From NCBI GenBank assembly GCA_027491315.1, contig JAIXWL010000003.1, positions 124,001-188,000 on the forward strand: DNA of 64,000 nucleotides, given 5' to 3'. The notes beneath the pieces were generated by a model. The model made no database searches, was not told the DNA's origin, and saw only the letters and a list, made by a program, of their open reading frames with translations. Below are positions 52,632 through 61,861 of the stretch, one piece after another. The position numbers and the translations under genes are program-made. How positions within the stretch are numbered: the first letter of the stretch is position 1; every line of letters starts with the position of its first letter. Source of the stretch: Cytophagaceae bacterium. GTDB taxonomy: Bacteria > Bacteroidota > Bacteroidia > Cytophagales > Spirosomataceae.

Positions 52632-53560
52632 AATCAACCTTCTTGATAGCCTTCTTGATGTGGGTAGGCCTTCATCAAAATTGGGCCCAACAAGCTAAAA
52701 ATTACCCCAAATCAGACATCAGCTTTTTGCTTATGGGTGATTTTGGTCGTCATGGCGAATTCCACCAAAAAGACGTAGCCAAACAAATGGCTTTGACTGC
52801 CGCCGAGGCAGATATAGACTTTATCATTACTACAGGAGATAATATTTACCCCAAAGGAGTAGCAAGTGCCCAAGATCCGGCATGGAAAAGTAGTTTTGAA
52901 GATATTTATACGGCACATAGTCTGCATGTCAACTGGTACCCCGTTTTAGGAAACCACGATTATGCAGGTAATCCTCAGGCTGAAATAGACTATTCAAAAG
53001 TGAGTCGGAGATGGAATTTACCTGCCAGATACTATTCTAAAACCTACAAATTAGGCGATGGTGCTACCTTATTAATGGCATTTTTGGATACTTCTCCCTT
53101 TGAACTAGGATATTATAGCGATGCAGAGGAACCTTTTAGATCGAATGTAGCTGCACAGGATACTAGTGCTCAAAAAAAATGGTTTACCGAATTAATGAGT
53201 CAATCCAAAGCCACTTGGAAAATCGTAATAGGACATCATCCCCTATTTACTTCTGGCCCACGTATGGGGAGAATAAATCATGTAGCGAATTCCTGGCAAA
53301 AACTATTTGAAAAAATGGGAGTAGACTTTTATTTAGCAGGCCATGAACACCATTTGGAATACAACCATTTAAATCAAAAACTACATCATGTGATTTCTGG
53401 AGCGGGCAGTAAAATTACTCCGTTACAAACAAAAGATAAATCCATTTTCGCCCAATCGGTCAATGGATTTGCTGCCTTTTTTATACAATCCAAAGCCTTA
53501 GAATTTCAATTTATAGATGAATCTGGAAACACCATCTTTAGCCAAAAAATTAAGAAATAA
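52628..53560 (+). CDS. Secreted purple-acid-phosphatase-like metallophosphoesterase
   Basis: 310 residues with a signal peptide ending in HQNWAQ. Metallophosphatase motifs are LMGDFGRHGEFHQ, TTGDNIYPKGV, PVLGNHDYAGN, VIGHHPLFTSG and YLAGHEHHLEY. The pattern fits tartrate-resistant (ACP5-like) purple acid phosphatases, which release phosphate from organic esters in the periplasm. It overlaps mnmA by four bases, probably by chance of operon packing. Confidence 0.9.
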   Translation: MKSTFLIAFLMWVGLHQNWAQQAKNYPKSDISFLLMGDFGRHGEFHQKDVAKQMALTAAEADIDFIITTGDNIYPKGVASAQDPAWKSSFEDIYTAHSLHVNWYPVLGNHDYAGNPQAEIDYSKVSRRWNLPARYYSKTYKLGDGATLLMAFLDTSPFELGYYSDAEEPFRSNVAAQDTSAQKKWFTELMSQSKATWKIVIGHHPLFTSGPRMGRINHVANSWQKLFEKMGVDFYLAGHEHHLEYNHLNQKLHHVISGAGSKITPLQTKDKSIFAQSVNGFAAFFIQSKALEFQFIDESGNTIFSQKIKK

Positions 53561-53599
53561 GAAGATTGGGTATTCTAAACTTGCCCAAGCGCAAAATAT

Positions 53600-53712
53600 A
53601 AAATTGATATATGTCAATTTTCGCAAAGAATTTTTTGTTATTTGAAAATTTACATACATTTAGAAGATTGAACCAGTTCAGGTTCAATAATTACCATAAA
53701 CAATTGGTAATT
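53600..53712. promoter_or_regulatory. Three perfect 8-bp-arm inverted repeats upstream of the AraC regulator
   Basis: AAAATTGA-N6-TCAATTTT (53600-53621), ATTGAACC-N6-GGTTCAAT (53667-53688) and AATTACCA-N8-TGGTAATT (53689-53712). The last two are directly adjacent and end 38 bases before the TTG start. None has a T-run, so they look like operators or leader hairpins rather than terminators. Confidence 0.55.
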
Positions 53713-53750
53713 AACAATGAACATGTTTTACCATTTACTGTGTACTACCA

Positions 53751-54617
53751 TTGAAATTTATACCCAAAGTATCGTTTAAAGAAGACCTAAAATCAGAAGG
53801 TTTTGAATGCGTTGATTTACAAGAATTTTGTAATCGAGATTGGTCAAAATATGAACCGCATACCCCCTATTTCCCACATCGAGTAGATTTTTATGTACTC
53901 TTAATTATCACCAAAGGTTCGGTCAAACATAAGGTGGACTTTCAAGAATTTTTAGTCAATGAAAATGAGTGTTTAATCATTTCACCCAACCAAATACATG
54001 AGTTAAATGCTGAGTCTGACTACCATGGCTATTTCATTTTCTTTACCAAGGAATACCTATTAAACTACTTTACCCCCAATACATATTTTCATATTTCTCA
54101 ATTATTCAATTACCACATATTTAAGCCTATTTACCAATTAGATGAGTGCATGATGGATTATGCGAATAGAGTGGCAACTGAATATAGTAATAGCCGCTAT
54201 GTCCTGAAATATCAAATCATAGCTTCCTTATTTTCTATCATACTTTATAAACTCAACAATAGAAACCTTTTGTATTCAGAAGGAATTACCAAGCAAGGAT
54301 TTGAAGTGTTTGAAAAATTTAGAAATTTAATTGAAAGCAAATATTCCCAAAGCAGGAATGTCAATGATTATTCGGATATGATGAATATCTCTTACAAGCA
54401 TTTAAATGAAATCTGCAAGCGATTTACGCATCGAACGGCTAAGGAGTTTTTAGATGATTACATCATTTTGGAAATCAAAAGAAAATTAAGTTCTACAACA
54501 CTTTCCATTAAGGAAATTTGCTTTGATACAGGTTTTGATGAGCCTACTAATTTCAATAAATATTTCAAAAAATTAACTGGAATTACTCCACTAGAATTTA
54601 GAACTGAACTAAATTGA
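53751..54617 (+). CDS. AraC-family transcriptional regulator (TTG start)
   Basis: 288 residues. An N-terminal cupin-like sensing domain (VDFYVLLIITKGSVKHKVDFQEFLVNENECLIISPNQIHEL) precedes two HTH motifs (DYSDMMNISYKHLNEICKRFTHRTAKEFLDDYI and STTLSIKEICFDTGFDEPTNFNKYFKKLTGITPLEFR). The only usable start is TTG at 53751: an in-frame stop lies at 53718 and no ATG occurs before codon 120. It probably senses a small ligand, often a sugar, and activates a nearby or distant operon. Three palindromes lie upstream. The target is unknown. Confidence 0.9.
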   Translation: MKFIPKVSFKEDLKSEGFECVDLQEFCNRDWSKYEPHTPYFPHRVDFYVLLIITKGSVKHKVDFQEFLVNENECLIISPNQIHELNAESDYHGYFIFFTKEYLLNYFTPNTYFHISQLFNYHIFKPIYQLDECMMDYANRVATEYSNSRYVLKYQIIASLFSIILYKLNNRNLLYSEGITKQGFEVFEKFRNLIESKYSQSRNVNDYSDMMNISYKHLNEICKRFTHRTAKEFLDDYIILEIKRKLSSTTLSIKEICFDTGFDEPTNFNKYFKKLTGITPLEFRTELN

Positions 54618-54790
54618 GGTAACATATTTACCATCATCAGGCATAAATTAACCTTTTGCCACTAAGTAAATTTGTTGAATTTTGTCATACATAAAGTAAA
54701 ACAGACATAAACTCAAATTATAACAGATTTGTTTTTATAAAAATATTTAATTCCGCCTTTTTAATTACCAAATCCTGTGTTCATATAATA

Positions 54791-54828
54791 AGGTGTAAAC
54801 AATAAAATGTTTACACCTTTCTTTTTTT
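54791..54828 (+). terminator. Intrinsic terminator of the AraC gene
   Basis: Perfect 11-bp stem AGGTGTAAACA / TGTTTACACCT with loop ATAAAA, followed by TTCTTTTTTT. It lies 173 bases after the araC stop and 22 bases before the end of the convergent phosphoesterase gene. Confidence 0.85.
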
Positions 54829-54850
54829 AGGGCTTGAATAGCTATTTATC

Positions 54851-55387
54851 TTACATTCCTTCCTCTAGCATTTCTTTAGGAACCTTTCTATTCCGCTCCA
54901 TTTGAATGATTTCTACATCATAAATGCGCGTACCATCAATCTTCAATTGAATAGCTGTTTGAATGGGATGAAATCCATGCTGCCCTGCAGCGCCCGGATT
55001 AATAAATAGCATATTATTTCGTTTAATATCCCTCTTAACTTGAAGAATATGCGAATGCCCACAAACAAAAATCTGAGGTATTCCCTTTGAAAATGCCTCA
55101 TAGGCATCTGGCTTGTAAGAAGAGGGTGCTCCTGCAATATGCGTCATGGCTATATTAACTTCTTCACATCGAAAGCGCATGATTTTAGGGTACATATTAC
55201 GAATGGTCCTATCGTCAATATTGCCATAAACACCAGCTATCGGTTTTTTATAAGTCAAAAGTTGGTCTGCCAATTGAACTGACCCCCAGTCTCCCGCATG
55301 CCAAATTTGGTCGCAAGCTTGTAAATGAGGCTCCAACCTTGGATCTAAAAAGGAATGGGTATCTGAAATAATTAAAATTTTCTTCAC
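54851..55387 (-). CDS. YfcE/MJ0936-type metallophosphoesterase (GTG start)
   Basis: 178 residues beginning at GTG (55387), with no in-frame ATG nearby. Calcineurin-like motifs are IISDTHSFLD, IWHAGDWGS, GVYGNIDD, AMTHIAG and VCGHSHI. These small cytoplasmic enzymes cleave phosphodiesters; the physiological substrate is uncertain. The start is one base after the stop of the phospholipase-like gene, so translation is likely coupled. Confidence 0.9.
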   Translation of the reverse strand: MKKILIISDTHSFLDPRLEPHLQACDQIWHAGDWGSVQLADQLLTYKKPIAGVYGNIDDRTIRNMYPKIMRFRCEEVNIAMTHIAGAPSSYKPDAYEAFSKGIPQIFVCGHSHILQVKRDIKRNNMLFINPGAAGQHGFHPIQTAIQLKIDGTRIYDVEIIQMERNRKVPKEMLEEGM

Positions 55388-55388
55388 C

Positions 55389-56393
55389 TTACTCGGCCTT
55401 TTTATTCTTTACAGAGATTAATAATTTATCGCTAATCAACGTATTCGCTAACCAGGCTTTTTTCTCCGCCTGAAAGGCGCCCTTTAATTCCTGAGAAATT
55501 TTAGTATCATGATTCACCCAAGCAGGAGAACCAGCATCTTTATAGGCTGAATACCAAAAGGAAGCTACGCGGTGGGCTGATACCAACATACGGTCTTGCA
55601 CCTTTGCGCCCAGCTTATTTCCATAAGCTTGAATAAACTCCTTGGTATAATAATTTAAAGTTCTTCCGTTTCGAACTACTTGCATGTGCTTTTTATCTGC
55701 ACCCATAGCTAGCGTAACCTCTTTTTCCACTTGAAATAATTCAGGTAACATGGCATGTGATTCTAACAAAATTTCAAAAATAAAATCTTGGGGTTTAGAG
55801 ATATAAACCAAAGGTTTTGCCTGATAAGTAGCTAAATTATATTGAGATAGTTGTTCCTCCGGAACTAAGCTCTCCCACAAAGCATGCAATCCCTTTTGAC
55901 CCGTTAACTGACCATCATGGTTTTTGGTGGTATGTAAGGGTACGTGAGCATCAGCCACATAATGACCTAAATCTGCTGCATAAAATAATACAGAATCTTT
56001 CATTTCCCTTTTAAATGCATTCACCAGTCGGCCATAAACCCGGACAACCTCCCATGGCACTAAACCTTCCTTACGCAGTGAATCTAATCCATATTTAGCT
56101 ACAGCTGCTGAGAATTCATGAGGGATGTCTTTGGTATAATTTGGTCCAAAAATGGCCGCATCCATATCCAAATAATGTTTCACATCTTCCGTTTTATCTT
56201 CGTTTCTGCGAACATCTGGACGAATGGATTGATTAACCAAATAATCCTGATTTGCATAGAAATATGCTCCCAATGGATCAGGTAAAGCATAAATAGAAAC
56301 TTGCTGCAAGGTTTTATGCGCCAAAAACCCCCAGGATGAAATCATAAGAGTTAAGGGCACAATAATTAAGAAAACATACTTAGGATTTTTCAT
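55389..56393 (-). CDS. Zinc-dependent phospholipase C / S1-P1 nuclease-like protein
   Basis: 334 residues from the ATG at 56393 (MKNPKYVFLIIVPLTLM), overlapping the end of the hybrid sensor gene by 14 bases. After the signal segment comes WGFLAHKTLQ, then KHYLDMDAA, LGHYVADAHVPLHTTKNHDG and LHALWESLVPE. These His/Asp/Trp positions match the tri-zinc site of S1/P1 nucleases and phospholipase C. It probably acts in the periplasm on phospholipids or nucleic acids. The longer track start is not needed. Confidence 0.83.
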   Translation of the reverse strand: MKNPKYVFLIIVPLTLMISSWGFLAHKTLQQVSIYALPDPLGAYFYANQDYLVNQSIRPDVRRNEDKTEDVKHYLDMDAAIFGPNYTKDIPHEFSAAVAKYGLDSLRKEGLVPWEVVRVYGRLVNAFKREMKDSVLFYAADLGHYVADAHVPLHTTKNHDGQLTGQKGLHALWESLVPEEQLSQYNLATYQAKPLVYISKPQDFIFEILLESHAMLPELFQVEKEVTLAMGADKKHMQVVRNGRTLNYYTKEFIQAYGNKLGAKVQDRMLVSAHRVASFWYSAYKDAGSPAWVNHDTKISQELKGAFQAEKKAWLANTLISDKLLISVKNKKAE

Positions 56394-59300
56394 CTTGAAT
56401 TTGTTGAATGAATGATTTCGGGGATTTCCCATATTGTTTTTTAAAGGCTCGCGTAAAATAGGCAGGATCATTGAAGCCAACCTGATAGGCAATTTCGGAG
56501 ATATTAAATTCAGAATTTTCTAAAAGCAATTTGGCTTGTTGCAAACGGATGGAACGAATAAACTCATTTCCCGCCAATGATGTCAAGTTCTTAAGTTTTC
56601 GATACAATTGCATTTTGCTCATATCCAAGCCTTTTTCCAAGTCATCCACATCAAATTCTGCTTCAGCAAGATGGTCGATCACCAATTGAGTGGCTTTTTG
56701 CAAGAAGGGATCCTCATACACGGGTAATTTTCCTTCTGTTAAACCTTGCTGAATCATTTGTTTTTGCCAGTTTTTCCGCATCCTCTCCTTCGTTTCAAGC
56801 AATTTATTGACCCTGATTTCCAAAATATCGGCATTAAAAGGCTTGGAAACAAAATCATCAGCACCGGCTTGCATTCCTTCAATTTGACTTTCGTGCGAAC
56901 TTTTTGATGTTAAAATCAATAATGGAATATGGTTAGTCTTAGGATTTTGGCGTAAGGCTCGGCAAAGATTTACTCCACTCATGCCAGGCATCATCCAGTC
57001 GGTAATTAAGACATCAGGGATAAATTTCAAGGCCATTTCTAGGGCTTCTTCACCCCTTTCTGCTTGGATAATCTGAAACCTATTTTTAAAAATATCCGAA
57101 ATAAATTGACGCATTTCTGAATGATCGTCAACCACCATTAATATTTGCTTCTCTTGTTCTATTTCCAATTCATCCGCTTTCTTTAAAACAGAGCTAGGCT
57201 CGATTGCACTAAATACCGGTTTATTGAGTATCCAGGAAGGATCATAATCCTTTTGGGTTACCGGAAATTCGATACAAAAATCGCTGCCTTTACCTAATTC
57301 GCTACTAACCTCAATCTGCCCTAAATGAAGCTCCATCAATTCCTTGCAAAGAGATAAACCGACTCCAGTACCTACTCGACCAATGGAATCAGGAACTTGA
57401 TAAAATCGATTGAAAATATGAGGTAAATGAGTCGAATCAATCCCCTTACCCGTATCCATCACATGAATTTTAGCCACTTGAACTTCCTCAGATCCCGCTT
57501 TAAACTGCTTAATTAAATCCATTTTGACGGCTATGGTTCCATCTTCTGGAGTATGCTTAAATGCGTTGGAAAGTAAATTAGAAATACATTTTTCAATGAT
57601 GTCGGCATCGTAATATACAAATAGGGATTCCATGGGTGGAACCCATTTTAATTTAATTTGCTTTTGAACGGCATAGGCTTCAAATCCTTGCATGATACCA
57701 TTCAATTGTAAAATTAAATCATGTTGCGCTATGACAGGTTGTTGCTTCCCTGCTTCAATTTTAGATAAATCAAGCAATTGATTGATTAGGTGTAATAGTT
57801 TTTGTGCATTTTGGTAGATGGCCAATATCCTAGATTTCTGTTCTTTATTGGCCTGTGTATTATTTAAAAAATATTTCTCTAATGGACTGATTATCAATGT
57901 CAATGGAGTTCTTAACTCATGAGAGATATTTGTAAAGAAATGAGTTTTCACTTGCTCCAACTCTCGAATTCTCTCCTTCTCAATTTCCTTCATCCTAAGG
58001 TCCGTTTTAAATGCCTCGCGAATTCTCACCTCGCGCATAAAACCATAGATCAAACCAAATAAGATAAGAGAATAGAGACCATAGGCCCACCAGGTTCTAT
58101 ACCAAGGAGGCAAAACGGTAATATTTAATTCAAATGGTTTTTCACCCCAGACACCATCGGAATTAGTAGCTTTCACTTTAAAGGTATAATCCCCGGGGTT
58201 AAGGTTGGTATAAGTAGCCGTGCGTTGTGTTCCTACCTCATTCCACTCTTTATCAAAACCTTCCAAATAATACGCGTAGCGATTGTTCTTTGGCCTTTGA
58301 TATTCCAAAGCCACGAAATCCAAGCTAAAAACTGTCTGATTCGGCTGAAGTATTAAATGCTTAGTTTGAAGGATATCTCGCTCTAAAGGTGAATTTTCGT
58401 CCCCTACTTTAACGGGTTTATTGAAAATCTTTAAACCAGTTAAATAAATTGGCGGAATATCCATTTTCATCCTAAGGCTATCTGCCTTAATAAAATTAAG
58501 TCCATTTGCGCCGCCAAAAAACAACCAGTCTTTGTCGTTCTGACTATAAGCATTGGCCAAAAACTCCTTCCCTTGAAGTCCATCCAATTCATCAAAATTG
58601 ACAAATTTGAGTGTTTTAGGGTTCATTTTAGATATTCCTCCGTTGGTACTAATCCAGAGGTTTCCCTGTTTATCCTCCATCATACTTCTTAAAGTATTAG
58701 ATGCTAAACCATCTGCCACCGTAAGGTTCCTAAAACCTTTACCCGGTCCAAGAAATAAATGTAAACCTCCCCCATTCGTCAACACCCAAATTCGCTTATT
58801 CCGATCTTGAAATATTTTAGTAATATTATTGTATCGGATTCCGTTGGGAGCTCCATTTTTCTCAAAATGTGTCAATTGTTGACTAGCTATGTCGTACAGA
58901 TATAATCCAAAGCCAGTAGTTCCTATCCATATTTGCTTATTTTCAAGGACCATAAGACTGGAAATATTCTTACCAGAAAAATTCTTATACCCTAAGGCTG
59001 GGTAAGGAATACGGTATTTCTTTGTGGGAATATCAAATTCTAAAAGGCCTAAACCAACGGTCCCAAGCCAAAGTTTATTTCCCATTAAGCTCATGGCCGT
59101 CAAATTCGCAGCTCGGTTACCTAATTGATATGGATAGGCAATTTGCTTCTTTTGGGAAGTCAAATTAATCAAGCCATTTCCCCAAACGCCAATCCATAAA
59201 TTACCATCTTTATCCGATTGTAATAAACTGACGTCAAAATCTGAAACCTGATTTAATTTGTTGACTCCAGCATTATTAACTATATGCTCAATTTTCCCTG

Positions 59301-60480
59301 TTTTATAATTAAAGTAGGACAAACCCACATTCAAACCAATCCATACGCCATTGGGATCCGTTTTACTAACACTTATGGCCGTAACTTTATTACTTAAAAG
59401 CCCTTGCAAGGTGTTAGGTTTGTAACGCAGAATGGAAAAGCGAGGTTTTTGGTAAAAGGCAATGTTTAAGCCTGCTTCCCAAGTTCCTACCCAGGTATTT
59501 AGATTGGCATCAGTAAATAAACTGGTGACAGAAAAAGAACTAATACCAAGGTCAGGATCAGGATTCGATGAAATTTGATAATAAGAAGAAAAATCTTCCT
59601 TATTTAGTACATATACACCATTATCTGTTCCTATCCATAAATTCTGATAGGCATCTTTTGTCAGGCTAGTAACGATATTTTGACGACTTAAAGGACTTTG
59701 GGCATTGTAAAATACCCGAGTAAAATGTTGATTTTGTGGATTAAATCGAAATAACCCTCTTCCCTCCGTCCCCACAAGTATGTCACCATTAGCCGCCTCA
59801 TTAATAACCCGAATACGGTAATCCGGTGTTAAATTTTTTTCTGACAATTTGAATGGCATATAGGATCTAGGTCCAAGTCTGGAAATCAATAAACCTGTGC
59901 GCGTTCCAAACCAGATAGCCCCTTTAGAATGGCGATAAATACGCACCACATCTGCCATCATGGGGTTTTTTACGTCCGATTCTTTGGCTATTAATTTGTT
60001 TTCTCGTGTGTCATAAATTAAAATACCCAAGCCTGTGGCAGAAACCATGACCCGATGATTTCCCAAATTCAGAATGGAAGAAACGGTCATGGAAGAAAAA
60101 TCCTCTCCATTGGGGCCCTTAGAAAAACGATAAACCTTACCCGTAGATAGGTCAATTTTATTCAAACCAGCATTCCTGGTGCCCGCCCACATATTGCCTT
60201 CATCATCTTCACACATGGTAAAAATATCACTTCCACTAAGGGTTGTTGAGTCTGATGGGTCACTTCTAAAAACCACAAAATTATTCCCATCATAGCGGTT
60301 AAGTCCGTCTGAAGTGGCAAACCAAAGAAAGCCTTTTTTATCCTGAATAATTTTTGAAATGGTACTTTGAGATAATCCGGATGCCGTAGTCAAGCGTTCA
60401 TAACGCTGACTCTTTTGGGCAGAAAGTGGCCAACTGACACCCAAAAACAAAAGCAAGAAAAGTCCAAATAATCGTTTCAA
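56380..60480 (-). CDS. Hybrid two-component system sensor/regulator (HTCS)
   Basis: 1366 residues starting at TTG (60480): a stop lies shortly upstream, no ATG is available, and the signal peptide (MKRLFGLFLLLFLG...SAQ) begins here. Order: periplasmic Reg_prop beta-propellers (about 25-690), a Y_Y_Y domain (about 720-790), one TM (about 800-820), HisKA with FFTNISHELRTPLTL (His near 854), HATPase (NLLSNAFKHTPEDG, DTGKGID), REC with DVLITDWMMPGMSG (Asp near 1161) and AraC HTH (about 1260-1360). HTCSs sense oligosaccharides and activate glycan-use genes. No SusC/SusD pair is close, so the target locus is not obvious. Confidence 0.96.
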   Translation of the reverse strand: MKRLFGLFLLLFLGVSWPLSAQKSQRYERLTTASGLSQSTISKIIQDKKGFLWFATSDGLNRYDGNNFVVFRSDPSDSTTLSGSDIFTMCEDDEGNMWAGTRNAGLNKIDLSTGKVYRFSKGPNGEDFSSMTVSSILNLGNHRVMVSATGLGILIYDTRENKLIAKESDVKNPMMADVVRIYRHSKGAIWFGTRTGLLISRLGPRSYMPFKLSEKNLTPDYRIRVINEAANGDILVGTEGRGLFRFNPQNQHFTRVFYNAQSPLSRQNIVTSLTKDAYQNLWIGTDNGVYVLNKEDFSSYYQISSNPDPDLGISSFSVTSLFTDANLNTWVGTWEAGLNIAFYQKPRFSILRYKPNTLQGLLSNKVTAISVSKTDPNGVWIGLNVGLSYFNYKTGKIEHIVNNAGVNKLNQVSDFDVSLLQSDKDGNLWIGVWGNGLINLTSQKKQIAYPYQLGNRAANLTAMSLMGNKLWLGTVGLGLLEFDIPTKKYRIPYPALGYKNFSGKNISSLMVLENKQIWIGTTGFGLYLYDIASQQLTHFEKNGAPNGIRYNNITKIFQDRNKRIWVLTNGGGLHLFLGPGKGFRNLTVADGLASNTLRSMMEDKQGNLWISTNGGISKMNPKTLKFVNFDELDGLQGKEFLANAYSQNDKDWLFFGGANGLNFIKADSLRMKMDIPPIYLTGLKIFNKPVKVGDENSPLERDILQTKHLILQPNQTVFSLDFVALEYQRPKNNRYAYYLEGFDKEWNEVGTQRTATYTNLNPGDYTFKVKATNSDGVWGEKPFELNITVLPPWYRTWWAYGLYSLILFGLIYGFMREVRIREAFKTDLRMKEIEKERIRELEQVKTHFFTNISHELRTPLTLIISPLEKYFLNNTQANKEQKSRILAIYQNAQKLLHLINQLLDLSKIEAGKQQPVIAQHDLILQLNGIMQGFEAYAVQKQIKLKWVPPMESLFVYYDADIIEKCISNLLSNAFKHTPEDGTIAVKMDLIKQFKAGSEEVQVAKIHVMDTGKGIDSTHLPHIFNRFYQVPDSIGRVGTGVGLSLCKELMELHLGQIEVSSELGKGSDFCIEFPVTQKDYDPSWILNKPVFSAIEPSSVLKKADELEIEQEKQILMVVDDHSEMRQFISDIFKNRFQIIQAERGEEALEMALKFIPDVLITDWMMPGMSGVNLCRALRQNPKTNHIPLLILTSKSSHESQIEGMQAGADDFVSKPFNADILEIRVNKLLETKERMRKNWQKQMIQQGLTEGKLPVYEDPFLQKATQLVIDHLAEAEFDVDDLEKGLDMSKMQLYRKLKNLTSLAGNEFIRSIRLQQAKLLLENSEFNISEIAYQVGFNDPAYFTRAFKKQYGKSPKSFIQQIQDEKS

Positions 60481-60783
60481 AAGGTTTCTTTTATTAGGCT
60501 AATAAAAACTAAAATTAGAAAAATATTCCTGAATCCTGAGATGATTTATCCTACATAGAAATATTTAGCCAATGTCCTATTTCCCTAGAAAAGGTGATTA
60601 AAGGGTAAAAAATACCTTCAAATTCTTTCAAATGGGTGATTTTGCAAGATATATCCTTAAATATGAAAGATTTGTCCTAAAGTATCCAAGCTCTTGAACT
60701 TAATTTTGAACACGTTTTGAGACATAATAATTTAGTTTTTAACTCAAAGCTTTCTCCATTAGTAAATCTTTCAGAACCAAATT
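60481..60783. promoter_or_regulatory. Divergent control region between the hybrid sensor and the GntR gene
   Basis: 303 bases holding both promoters. TCCTA occurs three times (60549, 60575, 60675) with a TCCTT variant at 60654. No clear TAnnTTTG promoter or strong dyad was found. Confidence 0.35.
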
Positions 60784-61812
60784 ATGAATAAATCATTTGT
60801 TTCGTTTTCTGGCAAAAATTTTGATAATAAGTTGCCAAAATACCAGCAATTAATTAATTCACTTCTTCAAGATATTGAGATGGGAGAATTGAAGCCGGGG
60901 GAACGTCTGCCTTCCATCAATGAAGCCTCGGAAGAATGTTATTTATCGAGAGATACGGTAGAAAGAGCCTATACTGAGTTGCATAAGATGGGAGCCATCA
61001 CCTCCATTTTTAGAAAAGGGTATTTCATCTCCAACTCGTCGCTGAAGCTAAAAACCAAGGTGATGTTTTTAGTAGGCAAAATTACTGACACCAATAAAGC
61101 CATCTTTAATTCTTTTAATGAAGCTGTAGGCAAAAATGTATTGGTGGACATTTTTACTTATCAATACAAGACGCGTCAATTTCAAGAAATATTAGGTCAA
61201 CAATTGGGCAATTACCATTACTATGTAATTATGCCTCATTTGATTGAAGAGGAAGAGGAAAATATTAAATGCTTAAAAAAGATTGCTGGTGACCGATTAA
61301 TCTTGTTAGACCAGCATTTTGAAAGTATGCAAAATACTCATGCGAGTATAGTTTGCCATCCAAAATCACAAATCATTCAAGAATTTACCAACCATACAAA
61401 CCTGTTTCAAAAATACCGTTGTTTAAATCTCGTATTAACCGAAGAAGAATACTTCGATGCGGAATTTATCAATGGCTGTGGAGATTTCTGTGAGTCCATT
61501 AACATGGATTTTAAAGTATTAGATGGTCTGGAGGGAGAGGAATTAAACCAAGGCGAATTGTATTTCACCCTGGATGATTCAGACTTAATTCAGGCCATCA
61601 AATACGCAGATCAGCAAAAATGGAAATTAGGGAAAGACATCGGTATCATATCCTACAATGATCAAGGATACAAAGAAATATTATCAGGGGGTATTACTGT
61701 CCTTTCAAACCAACCTGAAAAAATTGGGCGACGTGCTGCAGCACTAATTGGCGAAAGCATTAAGACCACAGAAGAAATTGATCTACAATTGATCGTAAGA
61801 CTATCACTTTAG
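60784..61812 (+). CDS. GntR-family regulator with LacI-type periplasmic-binding-like sensor domain
   Basis: 342 residues. The N-terminal winged HTH (KYQQLINSLLQDIEMGELKPGERLPSINEASEECYLSRDTVERAYTELHKMGAI) is followed by a sugar-binding-protein-like domain (VMFLVGKITDTNKAIFNSF near 90, and LGKDIGIISYNDQGYKEILSGGITVLSNQPEKIGRRAAALI at the end). This combination is common in Bacteroidota regulators of sugar use, such as the fucose regulator FucR. It is divergent from the hybrid two-component sensor. Its ligand is unknown; a monosaccharide is likely. Confidence 0.9.
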   Translation: MNKSFVSFSGKNFDNKLPKYQQLINSLLQDIEMGELKPGERLPSINEASEECYLSRDTVERAYTELHKMGAITSIFRKGYFISNSSLKLKTKVMFLVGKITDTNKAIFNSFNEAVGKNVLVDIFTYQYKTRQFQEILGQQLGNYHYYVIMPHLIEEEEENIKCLKKIAGDRLILLDQHFESMQNTHASIVCHPKSQIIQEFTNHTNLFQKYRCLNLVLTEEEYFDAEFINGCGDFCESINMDFKVLDGLEGEELNQGELYFTLDDSDLIQAIKYADQQKWKLGKDIGIISYNDQGYKEILSGGITVLSNQPEKIGRRAAALIGESIKTTEEIDLQLIVRLSL

Positions 61813-61829
61813 GGTTTAATTTTGTGGAA

Positions 61830-61861
61830 ACGGGTCATGAATTTCATGACTCGTTTTTTTT
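61830..61861 (+). terminator. Intrinsic terminator of the GntR gene
   Basis: 11-bp stem ACGGGTCATGA / TCATGACTCGT (one G-U pair, loop ATT) followed by seven T. It overlaps the last codons of the convergent queG gene. Confidence 0.8.
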
